The translations under genes were made by a program, and so were the position numbers. Positions 51,061 through 60,777 of a stretch of DNA of 64,000 bases are shown in pieces. Every line of letters starts with the position of its first letter. Positions within the stretch are counted from its first letter, which is position 1. The stretch is from Planococcus sp. MER TA 32b. GTDB taxonomy: Bacteria; Bacillota; Bacilli; Bacillales_A; Planococcaceae. Location of the stretch: assembly GCA_023715185.1 (NCBI GenBank), contig JAMCAN010000001.1, positions 372,001 to 436,000 on the forward strand. The letters are read 5' to 3'. The notes under the pieces were generated by a model, which worked only from the letters and a program-made list of their open reading frames with translations, was not told the origin of the DNA and made no database searches.

Positions 51061-52296
51061 TTACGTTAAAGGTTCAGTTTCTGGTGTTTCGTTGGCGTTG
51101 GTATAAGCCACGGATTTTGCGTTATTCGTTTTGCGCCAAGCCATGGCGATCGACAGAGTGACGACCAAAAGGCCAAGGCCAAGGATGAACGGGTAGTTGA
51201 TGTTGACATCAAACAGCATGCCTGCAGAAATCGGGCCCAGGACGTTGCCAAGACTCATGTATGCAGTTGCCATACCCATGGCAAAGCCGATTTCACCGGC
51301 CGCCATTTTCGATACGAGAATGTTAAGCACTGGACGAAGGATAGCCATCGCCAGGAAAATCACAAGGGAAACGCCGAAGAAAGCGCCATAGCTTCCGGCC
51401 GTCAGGGAAATCAGGAATCCGACAGTAGCGAGGCCCAGGAAAGCGATCATCGTCTTCACTTCGCCGAAACGGCGGACAAGACGGTCGACCACAAAGAATT
51501 GAACCGTGACGCTGACAATTCCGGTAGCCGTAATCATCATGGCGATATCGGCTGAAGTCGACCCGTATTGCGTCGTCAAATACATGCCGATGACAGATTC
51601 GTAAGCAACGAGGCCGAAGCTCATGATGAAAATGATTATTAATGGAATGAAGTATGGCATCCGGGTGGAGCGGCCGATCTGTTCGAGCATCGACTCGTCT
51701 TTTGAAAATTCCTCCGCCTGCTTTTTGCTTTCTGCGTTAGGCACAATTTCTTTCAGCATGATCAACGAGAAGATCATGGCGCTGAATGTCACCCCTGCAG
51801 CAATCAAAAACGGCAATTTCAAACTGATGTCGGCGAGGAATCCGCCGAATCCTGGTCCGACGACAAGTCCGAGCGACATCGAAGCCGTCACAAGGCCTGT
51901 GCCTTTCGCGCGCTGCGCTGCGGTAGTGATGCCGGCTACATATGTGAAGACGCCGGGAATAAGGAAGGCGTCACCGATTCCGCCGACTACACGGGAAGCG
52001 TAAATGACCCAGATAGAATCAGTCGAGTAGAACATAAGCATCGAAATCGTCAATAAGGCAAGGCCAAGGATAATCACTTTGCGGGGGCCGTATTTATCGG
52101 CCCAGCTGCCGCCAAGCGGTGAGAACAAAAGCTGTGCGCCTGCGAAAATCGCGATCATCAGGCCGGCTGCTGTGCCGCCTTGTCCGATGGATACCAGATA
52201 AGCTGGGAGAATAGGAACTACAATTCCAAAACTTGCTATAGCAATAAACATATTAATCATCAATATGGACATTTTTTTACGTTGGCTTTTAGACAA
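51061..52296 (-). CDS. MFS multidrug transporter, Bmr/NorA-like (copy 2)
   Basis: A 411-residue 12-helix exporter, paralogue of the gene at 49610: same KKMSILMINMFIAIASFG start, GSWADKYGPRKVIILG motif A and ASRVVGGIGDAFLIPGVFTYVAGIT. TTG start with AAGAAGG ahead. A gap of 250 bp without a terminator-like hairpin separates it from copy 1. Confidence 0.88.
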   Translation of the reverse strand: MSKSQRKKMSILMINMFIAIASFGIVVPILPAYLVSIGQGGTAAGLMIAIFAGAQLLFSPLGGSWADKYGPRKVIILGLALLTISMLMFYSTDSIWVIYASRVVGGIGDAFLIPGVFTYVAGITTAAQRAKGTGLVTASMSLGLVVGPGFGGFLADISLKLPFLIAAGVTFSAMIFSLIMLKEIVPNAESKKQAEEFSKDESMLEQIGRSTRMPYFIPLIIIFIMSFGLVAYESVIGMYLTTQYGSTSADIAMMITATGIVSVTVQFFVVDRLVRRFGEVKTMIAFLGLATVGFLISLTAGSYGAFFGVSLVIFLAMAILRPVLNILVSKMAAGEIGFAMGMATAYMSLGNVLGPISAGMLFDVNINYPFILGLGLLVVTLSIAMAWRKTNNAKSVAYTNANETPETEPLT

Positions 52297-52660
52297 TTAA
52301 AATAGCCTTCTTTCACTTTAAAATTATTGTACAAACGCTAATCGTTTTGACAACTTTTCATATATTAGGATAGATAACCGTTAAAGTCAATGAGATAAAC
52401 TCATATTTTTATCATAAATTTAAGGTATTATATTATTGTATAAAAGGAATTTTCTAATAATTGTTGAAGGGTTGATTTCAAGCCGTTTTGAATTAATTCG
52501 TGTCTCTAAGATATAGGGAAATACTAAAAATATGTTTCAAATTTGTGAATGGACAGGTGAATTGAAAAGGGCTGACGAAGTGTTTATTAATACAACGATA
52601 TTTAGGGTATAGGTAAACCGTCTAACGCTATTTATTTTAGTGAACAAAGGGGATGGAGAA
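52297..52660. other. Divergent promoter region without a gene
   Basis: AT-rich stretch between the MFS gene and the CoA-transferase. It has several -10-like TATTAT/TATAAA boxes but I see no operator, repeat or conserved RNA. Confidence 0.4.
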
Positions 52661-54160
52661 ATGGATAAGCGATTCAATCGCATCAAAGCGCCAAAATTAC
52701 AGGAACGGGTTGTCAGTGCCGAAGAGGCGGCTTCGTGGATTCAAGACGGCATGACACTTGGATTAAGCGGATTTACACAAGCGGGGGATGCCAAAGCGGT
52801 GCCGTTGGCGCTGGCAAAACGCGCGGACTCCGAAACCTTCAAGGTGAACGTTTATACAGGAGCTTCTCTCGGTTCGAATATCGATACGGTATTTGCCCAA
52901 TCCGGCATCGTCCACAAAAGGTTGCCGTTCCAATCGGACCCAGTGATGCGCAGAAAAATAAATGAAGGCGCGATGCTTTATACGGACCACCATTTGTCGC
53001 ACACAGCTGAATGGATACGGGACGGCGTCATTACTCCCATCGATTTCGCCATCATCGAAGCGATTTCGATTACGAAAGACGGGATGATTATTCCGACAAC
53101 ATCTGTCGGCAACTCTGCGATCTTTGCCCAGTACGCAAAAAATGTCATCGTGGAAATAAATACGGAGCAGCCGGAGCGTCTATACCGCCTGCATGATATT
53201 TATGACACAGGCACACATGAAGGGCGGAATCCGATTCCGCTGACCCATGTTGCGGACCGTATCGGCACGACAGGGATACCGGTGGATATGGAGAAAATCC
53301 GAGGCATCGTCTTTACGGACCAGATCGATTCACCGTCAACAATCGTGCCGCCGGACAGTGGGACGGAAGCGATCGCCAGCCATCTGCTCGCATTGCTGCG
53401 TTCGGAAATCAAGGCAGGGCGGCTGACGGAAAAACTGGCGCCGATCCAGTCGGGAGTAGGCTCTGTTGCAAATTCCGCTCTCCGGGGTTTGATCGATTCC
53501 GAATTCCATGACCTTGAAATGTATTCGGAAGTTTTGCAGGATGCGGTGTTTGACTTGATCGACGCGGACAAGCTGCGTTTCGCTTCCGGTTCAGCCATTA
53601 CACTGTCCAAAGAAAAGATGGCTCAAGTCTATTCGGATTTCAGGAAATATGAAGACAAAATCGTCTTAAGGCCGCAGGAAATCACCAACCATCCGGGGCT
53701 CATCCGCCGGCTCGGTTTGATTGCGGTCAACACGGCGCTGGAATTTGATATTTACGGCAATGTCAATTCGACTCATGTATCAGGAACGAAAATGATGAAT
53801 GGGATCGGGGGTTCCGGTGATTTTGCCCGCAACTCAAGACTGTCGGTTTTCGTCAGCAAGGCGACAGCCAAAGGGGGCAATATCTCAAGTGTCGTGCCGT
53901 TTGTTACACATGTCGATCACACGGAACACGATGTGGACGTGCTGATTACGGAGCATGGCTACGCGGACCTTCGCGGACTTGCTCCGAGAGAACGCGCGGG
54001 CCTGATCATTGAGAACTGTGCAGATCCGGCTTACCGGGACCAATTGCGCGGTTATTACGAAGAAGCGCTGACTCGCGGGGGCCAAACGCCGCATGTCCTT
54101 GAAAAAGCTTTTTCCTGGCATCAGCGACTCGCGGAGACAGGAAGCATGCTTGAAAAATAG
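52661..54160 (+). CDS. Acetyl-CoA hydrolase/CoA-transferase family enzyme (copy 1)
   Basis: A 499-residue enzyme of the Cat1/succinyl-CoA:acetate CoA-transferase family. GMTLGLSGFTQAGDAKAVP, FAIIEAISITKDGMIIPTTSVGNSA and the C-terminal GIGGSGDFARNSRLSVFV match; the active glutamate lies in the second-domain stretch near EFDIYGNVNSTHVSG. It transfers CoA between acetate and succinate-type acids. ATG 52661 follows GGATGGAG; a GTG seven codons upstream is possible. A LytTR regulator gene starts 64 bp later, then a paralogue. Confidence 0.88.
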   Translation: MDKRFNRIKAPKLQERVVSAEEAASWIQDGMTLGLSGFTQAGDAKAVPLALAKRADSETFKVNVYTGASLGSNIDTVFAQSGIVHKRLPFQSDPVMRRKINEGAMLYTDHHLSHTAEWIRDGVITPIDFAIIEAISITKDGMIIPTTSVGNSAIFAQYAKNVIVEINTEQPERLYRLHDIYDTGTHEGRNPIPLTHVADRIGTTGIPVDMEKIRGIVFTDQIDSPSTIVPPDSGTEAIASHLLALLRSEIKAGRLTEKLAPIQSGVGSVANSALRGLIDSEFHDLEMYSEVLQDAVFDLIDADKLRFASGSAITLSKEKMAQVYSDFRKYEDKIVLRPQEITNHPGLIRRLGLIAVNTALEFDIYGNVNSTHVSGTKMMNGIGGSGDFARNSRLSVFVSKATAKGGNISSVVPFVTHVDHTEHDVDVLITEHGYADLRGLAPRERAGLIIENCADPAYRDQLRGYYEEALTRGGQTPHVLEKAFSWHQRLAETGSMLEK

Positions 54161-54224
54161 TATCCGCCCTTGATTGCCGAAAATGGATTATAATGAAGCA
54201 ATCAGTTTAAACAGGAGGATTCAT

Positions 54225-54869
54225 ATGGAAAAATTCACATTTGGTTCGCTGCTGGACGTCATGGGGGAATTGTTCTCCGATGAAATTTCCATTGCAGTGG
54301 CGGACACGGAACAATATATCTATTACAGGCCGAGCAAGCGCATCGATCTTAAAATAAAACCTGGTGACCCGGTAAAAGAAGGCACTATCGCACATAAAGC
54401 GCTGTTGACCAATCAGAAAGCATCCGAGTTCATCGACCGCGAGGTGTTCGGTGTTCCTTATCACGGCATGGCTGTGCCGTTTGAAGAAAAAGGGGAGCTG
54501 CAAGGCTGTGTCATGGCGATTTATCCTTCGTACACTGAAGGGAAATCGGTGGTGACTGTGAAAAGCCCTGATGGCTGGAAGCCGGTGCCTTTCAATGACG
54601 TTGTCTGCCTTGAAGTGAAGGACCGCAAAACGCATATTCATGCGGCGGGCTTTTCGGGTACGAATAAAAACTCGCTCCAGGAATTCGAATTTACGCTGCC
54701 GCGGGAAACATTTATCCGCTGCCATCGTTCATTCATCGTAAACGTCCATCATATAGAGGAAATCTATCCGGACACCCACTCCACCTTCGTGCTTGCAATG
54801 GACAATGGCAGCCGCATTCCGGTCAGCCAATCCTATTCGAGCTACTTCAGGAAGCTGCTGGGGTTTTGA
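54225..54869 (+). CDS. LytTR-type DNA-binding regulator
   Basis: A 214-residue regulator. The N-terminal 110 residues (GELFSDEISIAVADTEQYIYYRPSKRID) look like a PAS/GAF-type sensor rather than a response-regulator receiver; the C-terminal 95 residues are a LytTR domain (VVCLEVKDRKTHIHAAG, FIRCHRSFIVNVHHIEEI, SQSYSSYFRKLLGF). Lying between two CoA-transferase paralogues, it probably controls one or both. AGGAGG precedes ATG 54225 by 7 bases. No LytTR direct-repeat operator was evident to me. Confidence 0.85.
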   Translation: MEKFTFGSLLDVMGELFSDEISIAVADTEQYIYYRPSKRIDLKIKPGDPVKEGTIAHKALLTNQKASEFIDREVFGVPYHGMAVPFEEKGELQGCVMAIYPSYTEGKSVVTVKSPDGWKPVPFNDVVCLEVKDRKTHIHAAGFSGTNKNSLQEFEFTLPRETFIRCHRSFIVNVHHIEEIYPDTHSTFVLAMDNGSRIPVSQSYSSYFRKLLGF

Positions 54870-54887
54870 CTAAATATAATATTTGTG

Positions 54888-54916
54888 GAAATCCCTTGCT
54901 CAGGCAAGGGATTTTC
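54888..54916 (+). terminator. Terminator after the LytTR gene
   Basis: AAATCCCTTGC/GCAAGGGATTT perfect 11-bp stem with loop TCAG. Confidence 0.88.
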
Positions 54917-55103
54917 TGCTTTAGCGCAATAACTGCTAATCTGCACACCATTCACTCAAAACGCTCTCTGAATAGTTTAAAATTATCTAATAATTAACGC
55001 CGGAATCTGCCCTTATTCCTCATCAGCGCAATGAAAACGCTTTATTTTTATCGGCAGACGGACTTTATCAGATAAAAAACCTTCCAGAAAGAGAGTGATT
55101 GAT

Positions 55104-56618
55104 ATGACAAATAAAAATAACCGGATCAAAGCAGCAGAACTTCAGGAGCGAGTGGTTTCACCCCAGGAAGCGGCTTCGTGGATACAGGACGGCATGACGC
55201 TTGGACTTAGCGGCTTTACGCGCGCTGGCGACGTGAAAGCGGTTCCTTTTGCGTTAGTGGAGCGGGCGGCGACTGAAACTTTTAAAGTGAATGTATTTAC
55301 AGGTGCATCATTGGGCTCGGATATCGACCGTCTTTTCGCGGAAGCGGGAATCGTCGGCAAGCGCTTGCCGTTCCAGGCTGAACCCGCAATGCGCAGCAAA
55401 ATCAATTCGGGTGAAATGCTTTTTGTCGACCACCATCTTTCCCATACAGCTGAATGGGTCCGTTCGAATGTGATTGAACCGATCGATTTCGCCATCATCG
55501 AAGCGCTGTCGATTACAGCTGACGGCATGATCATCCCGACGACTTCTGTCGGCAACTCTGCTGTCTTCGCGAAACACGCGCGCAATATTATTGTGGAGAT
55601 CAATATGGCGCAGCCGGAACTTTTCGAAGGATTGCATGACATCTATGATTCCGGCAAGCAGGGAGAACGTGATCCGATCCCGTTGACGTCAGTTGATGAC
55701 CGTATCGGAACTATCGGCATCCCGGTCGACATGGAGAAGATCCGCGGTATCGTCTTTACGGAACAAAAGGATTCTCCATCGAACATCGTTCCGCCGGACG
55801 CGGAAACGAAAATAATGGCTGATCATCTTCTGGAATTTTTCCGTTCGGAAATCCGCGCCGGCCGCCTGACTGAGAAATTGGCGCCGCTGCAATCGGGTAT
55901 CGGTTCTGTCGCCAACGCTGTTCTTCACGGCATGATCGATTCGGAATTCGAAAACCTCGAAGTCTATTCGGAAGTGCTTCAGGACGCGGTATTCGACCTG
56001 ATCGACGCAGGCAAAGTGGATTTCGCTTCCTGCTGTTCGATTACATTATCCGAACAGAAAATGAAGCAGGTCTTCAGTGAATTTGAAAATTACCGCAATA
56101 AAATCGTCATGCGCCCACAGGAAATTTCAAACCATCCGGAGCTGATCCGTCGTCTCGGTTTGATTTCCATCAATACGGCACTTGAATTCGATATTTACGG
56201 CAATGTCAACTCTACACACGTTTGTGGAACAAAAATGATGAACGGCATTGGGGGTTCCGGGGATTTTGCCCGCAATGCGCGTCTTGCTATTTTCGTTACG
56301 AAGTCCATTGCCAAAGGCGGCAAGGTTTCGAGCGTCGTACCGTTTGTTTCGCATATTGACCACACGGAACATGACGTCGATGTGCTTGTAACGGAGCAAG
56401 GCTATGCAGATCTTCGCGGCCTGGCGCCTCGCCAGCGCGTCGAAGTGATTATCGAAAACTGCATCCATCCTTCTTACAAAGCGCAGATGCGCGAGTATTA
56501 CGAAGAAGCGCTGACACGCGGAGGCCAGACACCGCATGTACTTGAAAAAGCATTCTCCTGGCATACCGCATTTGCTGAAAAAGGCTCGATGCTGGAGGAG
56601 AAAGAGCAGTTAGTATAA
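55104..56618 (+). CDS. Acetyl-CoA hydrolase/CoA-transferase family enzyme (copy 2)
   Basis: A 504-residue paralogue of the gene at 52661, alike throughout (GMTLGLSGFTRAGDVKAVP, FAIIEALSITADGMIIPTT, GIGGSGDFARNARLAIFV). One difference is STHVCGTKMMNG here against STHVSGTKMMNG in copy 1, beside the active region, which could affect specificity. ATG 55104 has GAGAGTG 7 bases ahead. It has its own promoter region after the LytTR terminator. Confidence 0.88.
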   Translation: MTNKNNRIKAAELQERVVSPQEAASWIQDGMTLGLSGFTRAGDVKAVPFALVERAATETFKVNVFTGASLGSDIDRLFAEAGIVGKRLPFQAEPAMRSKINSGEMLFVDHHLSHTAEWVRSNVIEPIDFAIIEALSITADGMIIPTTSVGNSAVFAKHARNIIVEINMAQPELFEGLHDIYDSGKQGERDPIPLTSVDDRIGTIGIPVDMEKIRGIVFTEQKDSPSNIVPPDAETKIMADHLLEFFRSEIRAGRLTEKLAPLQSGIGSVANAVLHGMIDSEFENLEVYSEVLQDAVFDLIDAGKVDFASCCSITLSEQKMKQVFSEFENYRNKIVMRPQEISNHPELIRRLGLISINTALEFDIYGNVNSTHVCGTKMMNGIGGSGDFARNARLAIFVTKSIAKGGKVSSVVPFVSHIDHTEHDVDVLVTEQGYADLRGLAPRQRVEVIIENCIHPSYKAQMREYYEEALTRGGQTPHVLEKAFSWHTAFAEKGSMLEEKEQLV

Positions 56619-56654
56619 AAGAGCGGCTTTGTTTACTTTCATATTAAATTTCAA

Positions 56655-56700
56655 AAGAGCCAGCTCCCTTTTATATAGAAGGAAGCTGGCTCTTTTTGAT
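56655..56700. terminator. Terminator between CoA-transferase copy 2 and the VOC gene
   Basis: AAAGAGCCAGCT/AGCTGGCTCTTT with an inner CCTT/AAGG stem and flanking A and T runs; bidirectional. Confidence 0.88.
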
Positions 56701-57173
56701 CAGTTATTTCCATACACTTCGGCCGTGCTGCGGGTATAGAGCTCGATGATATGGCCGAAAGGATCTTCGGCATACACGAGATAATGCGGCTTGCCTTTAT
56801 TGATGTTCCAAATCTTGCTGCGCTGTTTGCCGCCGTGGAGCACCACTTTTTCAATCGATTCCACAATGTCTTCGACGATCAGGCAGATATGGAAAAAGCC
56901 GGCGTGCTGCGAGGGCTTTTCATCGGCGAATTCGGGCTGCTGAAACTCGAATAACTCGAGTCCGACACCGCTGTTGGTCATCAGGTGGACATTTCGCATC
57001 TTCTTCACTTCTGGCCCCTGAAGATCCTGGGTCATGGTGAAGAGTTCTTCATTCCTTTCGTCGAATTCGAAAGGGCCGGCCAGTATATAGAAACCGAATA
57101 CCTTGCTGTACCAGTCGATGGCGCGGTCCAGGTCAGGCACCGCCAAACCGATATGAGTGACGACTGAAGTCAT
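56700..57173 (-). CDS. VOC-superfamily (glyoxalase-like) protein
   Basis: A 157-residue glyoxalase/bleomycin-resistance fold protein with two beta-alpha-beta-beta-beta modules: THIGLAVPDLDRAIDWYSKVFGF and HICLIVEDIVESIEKVV, with metal ligands His (THIG), Glu (LELFEF), His (FFHI) and Glu (IIELY). These suit a metal-dependent lyase or dioxygenase such as methylmalonyl-CoA epimerase-like enzymes. ATG 57173 follows GAGGAGG by 7; the longer frame is unlikely. Confidence 0.85.
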   Translation of the reverse strand: MTSVVTHIGLAVPDLDRAIDWYSKVFGFYILAGPFEFDERNEELFTMTQDLQGPEVKKMRNVHLMTNSGVGLELFEFQQPEFADEKPSQHAGFFHICLIVEDIVESIEKVVLHGGKQRSKIWNINKGKPHYLVYAEDPFGHIIELYTRSTAEVYGNN

Positions 57174-57330
57174 ATGTAAAACCTCCTCTATAATTTCTGA
57201 TACCCGCAGGAATAGGCTTTTAAGCCTTCTAAAAAGCAGACTTTTCTGTTTAAACGAAAATAGTTGTTGTAAACCGTGATCTTTAGTATTATAATAAGCA
57301 ATTGTGAAATTCCGAAATGAGGGTTCTAAA

Positions 57331-58404
57331 ATGAAAAATTCCATATATGGATTGACGATAGATCAACTGAAAGAATGGTTCCTGGAAAATGGACAGAAAA
57401 AGTACCGTGCCGAACAGGTATGGGACTGGTTATATATCAAACGCGTATCTCAGTTTTCTGAAATGAACAACTTGAGCAAGGAAGTCATTCAGCTGCTGGA
57501 AGACAATTTCGCTATCCGTACTCTGGAGCAGGCGGTAAAACAGGAATCTGCCGATGGCACGATCAAATTCCTTTTCCGTCTCCAGGATGGCAACTTGATC
57601 GAAACTGTTTTAATGCGCTTCAAATACGGCAATTCCGTCTGTGTTACGACACAGGTCGGCTGTAATATCGGCTGCAGTTTCTGCGCCAGCGGACTTTTGA
57701 AAAAGAGCCGCGATTTAAACGCGGGCGAAATCGTTGAACAGATCATGCAAGTGCAGGCGCATTTCGATGCTCAGCAAAAAGAAGAGCGCGTCAGCCACAT
57801 CGTGGTTATGGGTATCGGCGAACCGTTCGATAACTACACAAACCTTATGGACTTCCTGCATGTGGTCAACTCACAAAAAGGCCTTGCCATCGGAGCCCGC
57901 CATATCACTGTTTCAACAAGCGGCATCGTTCCGAAAATCTACGATTACGCGGATGAAGGCCTGCAAGTCAACTTGGCTATTTCAATCCATGCCCCAACAA
58001 ATGAATTGCGTACGCGCATCATGAAAATCAACAGAGCGTATCCGATCGAGAAGTTGATGGATGCCATCGATTATTACTTGGAGAAATCAAACCGCCGCAT
58101 CACGTTTGAATACATTTTGCTGCGTGACGTCAATGACCATGTCGAAGAAGCCAATAAATTGGCGAAACTCCTTGAAGACAAGCGCCATCTTTCATACGTC
58201 AACCTGATTCCTTACAACTCGGTCAGCGAACATGACCAGTATCAGCAAAGTACACCGGAAGCAATTTCGGCTTTCTACGATGCATTGAAGAAAAAAGGCA
58301 TCAATTGCGGCGTGCGCCACGAACAAGGCGCGGATATAGACGCTGCTTGCGGCCAGCTTCGAAGCAAGCAAATTAAAAAAGAGAAAAAAACAGCTACAGT
58401 TTAA
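57331..58404 (+). CDS. rlmN: Dual-specificity RNA methyltransferase RlmN
   Basis: A 357-residue radical-SAM enzyme methylating C2 of A2503 in 23S rRNA and A37 in tRNAs. The cluster motif CNIGCSFC sits near residue 110, [11 protein letters not shown] follows, and the resolving cysteine is in [10 protein letters not shown] near the C-terminus. It agrees with RlmN/Cfr; a Cfr identity cannot be excluded from the sequence alone, although the C-terminal region looks like RlmN. ATG 57331 has GAGGG ahead. Confidence 0.9.
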   Translation: MKNSIYGLTIDQLKEWFLENGQKKYRAEQVWDWLYIKRVSQFSEMNNLSKEVIQLLEDNFAIRTLEQAVKQESADGTIKFLFRLQDGNLIETVLMRFKYGNSVCVTTQVGCNIGCSFCASGLLKKSRDLNAGEIVEQIMQVQAHFDAQQKEERVSHIVVMGIGEPFDNYTNLMDFLHVVNSQKGLAIGARHITVSTSGIVPKIYDYADEGLQVNLAISIHAPTNELRTRIMKINRAYPIEKLMDAIDYYLEKSNRRITFEYILLRDVNDHVEEANKLAKLLEDKRHLSYVNLIPYNSVSEHDQYQQSTPEAISAFYDALKKKGINCGVRHEQGADIDAACGQLRSKQIKKEKKTATV

Positions 58405-58410
58405 TAACAT

Positions 58411-58449
58411 AAAGAAACAGCCCCCGAATTTTTTCGGGGGCTGTTTTTA
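58411..58449 (+). terminator. Terminator after rlmN
   Basis: AAACAGCCCCCGAA/TTCGGGGGCTGTTT stem followed by T5. Confidence 0.92.
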
Positions 58450-58722
58450 GGCTGTCGAGAAATAATTAGCTTCTTAAACCATTATGCTCTGTGCAGATGC
58501 TTTTAGCGGAGAGCGGCCTGAGCCTCTTCATCGCTTGCGTTCTTGCGGAGGTTCAGTCTCACTCTTGGTCCCGCAGGAAAGACCTTGGCCGAAGCTTGTG
58601 AAGACATGTCTTTGCAACGAAGCAGGAGCACATCTTTGTCCTCTACTGCCTGCTGCTTCATTTAAATTCTGTACTGAATCAGGGTGTTTACTTCTTGAAA
58701 CAGACTTTAAAGGTGATCCTGA
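58450..58722. other. Gene-free stretch before repeat copy 3
   Basis: No open frame with coding character and no clear hairpin pair. I see nothing recognisable. Confidence 0.4.
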
Positions 58723-58884
58723 GATATGAAGCAAAACAGCGAAGACTCCCAAGGGAATAGAACCGGAGTTGGCTTTCCAACTCCGGTTCGAGCGAAGTGC
58801 TGAGATCCACTCGGGCGAAGTAGAACGAGTCCGAGTTAGCTCAGCGCGAGTCCCAAGGAAAGCGAATCGGTTTTGCGCAATATC
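58723..58884 (+). repeat. 162-bp dispersed repeat with terminal inverted repeats, copy 3
   Basis: Starts GATATGAAGCAAAACAGC and ends GGTTTTGCGCAATATC. It is the most divergent copy, yet changes fall in matched pairs: the first stem reads CCGGAGTTGG/CCAACTCCGG instead of ACGGAGTTGG/CCAACTCCGT. Confidence 0.88.
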
Positions 58885-58921
58885 GGTATTTATGAAACTT
58901 ATTGAGAACTTCTGCTTTTCT

Positions 58922-59848
58922 TTATTTACCACCAGACGACAAATTGATCCCCTGGATAAAGTATTTCTGGAAGAAGAAGAACAGCAGGATGACTGGCAGG
59001 AGCACAAGCAGCGATCCGGCCATCAGGTAATTCCACTGGGTGCTGAGCTGCCCTTTGAATACAGCAAGCCCGAGTTGCAAAGTATAAAGATTTTCATCAT
59101 TCAGATAGAGCAGGGGACCGAGGAAATCGTTCCATGCGCCGTTGAATGAGAAGATCGCTACAGTGGCAAGCGCCGGCTTCGTCAACGGAAGGCCGATTTT
59201 CCACCAGATGTAGAAATGGCTGGCACCTTCGATTTTCGCCGCTTCGATCAACTCAGTAGGAATCGTCATGTAAAACTGCCGCAGCAGGAAAATATAAAAT
59301 GCGCTTCCGAAGAAATGCGGAACGATCAAAGGATAATACGTATTGACCCAGCCGAGATTTGCGAACAGTACATACTGCGGGATAAGCGTTACAAATCCCG
59401 GAATCATCATCGTCGACAATACAATAGCGAACCAGATCCCTTTACCGCGGAAAGGGATTTTCGCGAATCCGTAAGCAATAAAAGAATTGGCGAGCACACT
59501 GCCGATTACAACAAAAGTCGTGATGGTGATCGTGTTGATTGTATAGGTTGTAAATGGAGCTGCCTGCCAGGCTCTGATGTAATTGGCCCATTCCCAGGAT
59601 TCCGGAAAGAAGGAAGGGGGGTAGGACATGACTTCCGCCATCGTTTTCAGTGAAGTCGCAAACATCCACCAGAGCGGCGACAAGATCAAAAGGCTGCCGG
59701 CCGCGAGTAGAACGAAGTTAAACAAACGCCACATATTATTGCGGTTACCGCGATGTTCCCAGTAACGAGGCTTCGTATTTAAAACAGATTGCGCTTCCGT
59801 TTTGTCGGTGCCAGTCAGATAATCTGTCCGGTCGTCTGTTTTAGCCAT
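58922..59848 (-). CDS. Carbohydrate ABC transporter permease, MalG type
   Basis: A 308-residue permease with six helices and the coupling loop EAAKIEGASHFYIWWKIGLPLTKPALATV. A 40-residue hydrophilic N-terminus precedes helix 1. Its ATG follows the stop of the MalF-type gene directly (TAAATG), so the two are translationally coupled. Sugar unknown. Confidence 0.9.
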   Translation of the reverse strand: MAKTDDRTDYLTGTDKTEAQSVLNTKPRYWEHRGNRNNMWRLFNFVLLAAGSLLILSPLWWMFATSLKTMAEVMSYPPSFFPESWEWANYIRAWQAAPFTTYTINTITITTFVVIGSVLANSFIAYGFAKIPFRGKGIWFAIVLSTMMIPGFVTLIPQYVLFANLGWVNTYYPLIVPHFFGSAFYIFLLRQFYMTIPTELIEAAKIEGASHFYIWWKIGLPLTKPALATVAIFSFNGAWNDFLGPLLYLNDENLYTLQLGLAVFKGQLSTQWNYLMAGSLLVLLPVILLFFFFQKYFIQGINLSSGGK

Positions 59849-60760
59849 TTATTTCTCCTCCCCTTCATAATGCACCCAGCGGGGAGCGAGTTTCAGGTTG
59901 ATGAGGGTCAGGACAAAAACGATGACGAATAGAATCCACGACATGGCCATGGCGTATCCCATATCAAAGTTTTCGAATGCCTGATTCCACATATAGAGAT
60001 TATAGAAAAGCAGCGAGTTTGCCGGTCCGCCTTCACCGTTGCCCGACATGATGTAAGCTTCCTGGAATATCTGGAAACCGCCGATGAGGCTTGTCACGAC
60101 GTCAAAGAAAATGACAGGTGTGATCATTGGAATGGTGATGTGGACAAACTGGCGCCACCGGCTGGCACCGTCGATTTCCGCCGCTTCATAAAGGGATTTG
60201 GAGACCCCTTGCATACTTGCCAGATAGAGAAGCATGGAACCGCCGACACTCCAAAGTTTCATCAGGATCAGTGAAGGTTTCGTCCAATCGGGATCGTATA
60301 GCCAATTGGGTCCGTCAATGCCGACCCAGCCAAGCAGCAGGTTCACCATCCCCGTTCCCGGTTCAAGCAATTGCATCCATAGAAGATAGACGCCGACGCC
60401 TGAAAGCACAGCGGGCAGATAATACAATGTCCGAAATACACGGATGCCCGGTACATCCTGATTCAGCAACGCTGAAATGAAGATGGCGCCGAGCGTCGTT
60501 AAAGGAACTGAAAAAGCGACATAATAGATTGTGTTCCAAAGGGAAGTCCTAAAAAGACCATCATCAACGATGAGCGATTGATAGTTTTCCACTCCGACGA
60601 AATCCATTCTTGATGTAATATTATAATCTGTAAAACTTCCGGCTAAAGAAAACAGCAATGGCCCAGCGGTGAAAGCGAAGAAGCCGACAATGAACGGCAT
60701 GATGAAAATATAGCCATAGATGCTTTCCTTACGCCTTATGGTCAATCTCTTTTTTTCCAA
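59849..60760 (-). CDS. Carbohydrate ABC transporter permease, MalF type
   Basis: A 303-residue permease with six helices and coupling loop EAAEIDGASRWRQFVHITIPMITPVIFF. TTG start with GGGGGGAAG ahead. Second gene of a binding protein-MalF-MalG operon; 17 bp after the binding-protein gene. Confidence 0.9.
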   Translation of the reverse strand: MEKKRLTIRRKESIYGYIFIMPFIVGFFAFTAGPLLFSLAGSFTDYNITSRMDFVGVENYQSLIVDDGLFRTSLWNTIYYVAFSVPLTTLGAIFISALLNQDVPGIRVFRTLYYLPAVLSGVGVYLLWMQLLEPGTGMVNLLLGWVGIDGPNWLYDPDWTKPSLILMKLWSVGGSMLLYLASMQGVSKSLYEAAEIDGASRWRQFVHITIPMITPVIFFDVVTSLIGGFQIFQEAYIMSGNGEGGPANSLLFYNLYMWNQAFENFDMGYAMAMSWILFVIVFVLTLINLKLAPRWVHYEGEEK

Positions 60761-60777
60761 AGGACTTCCCCCCTTGT

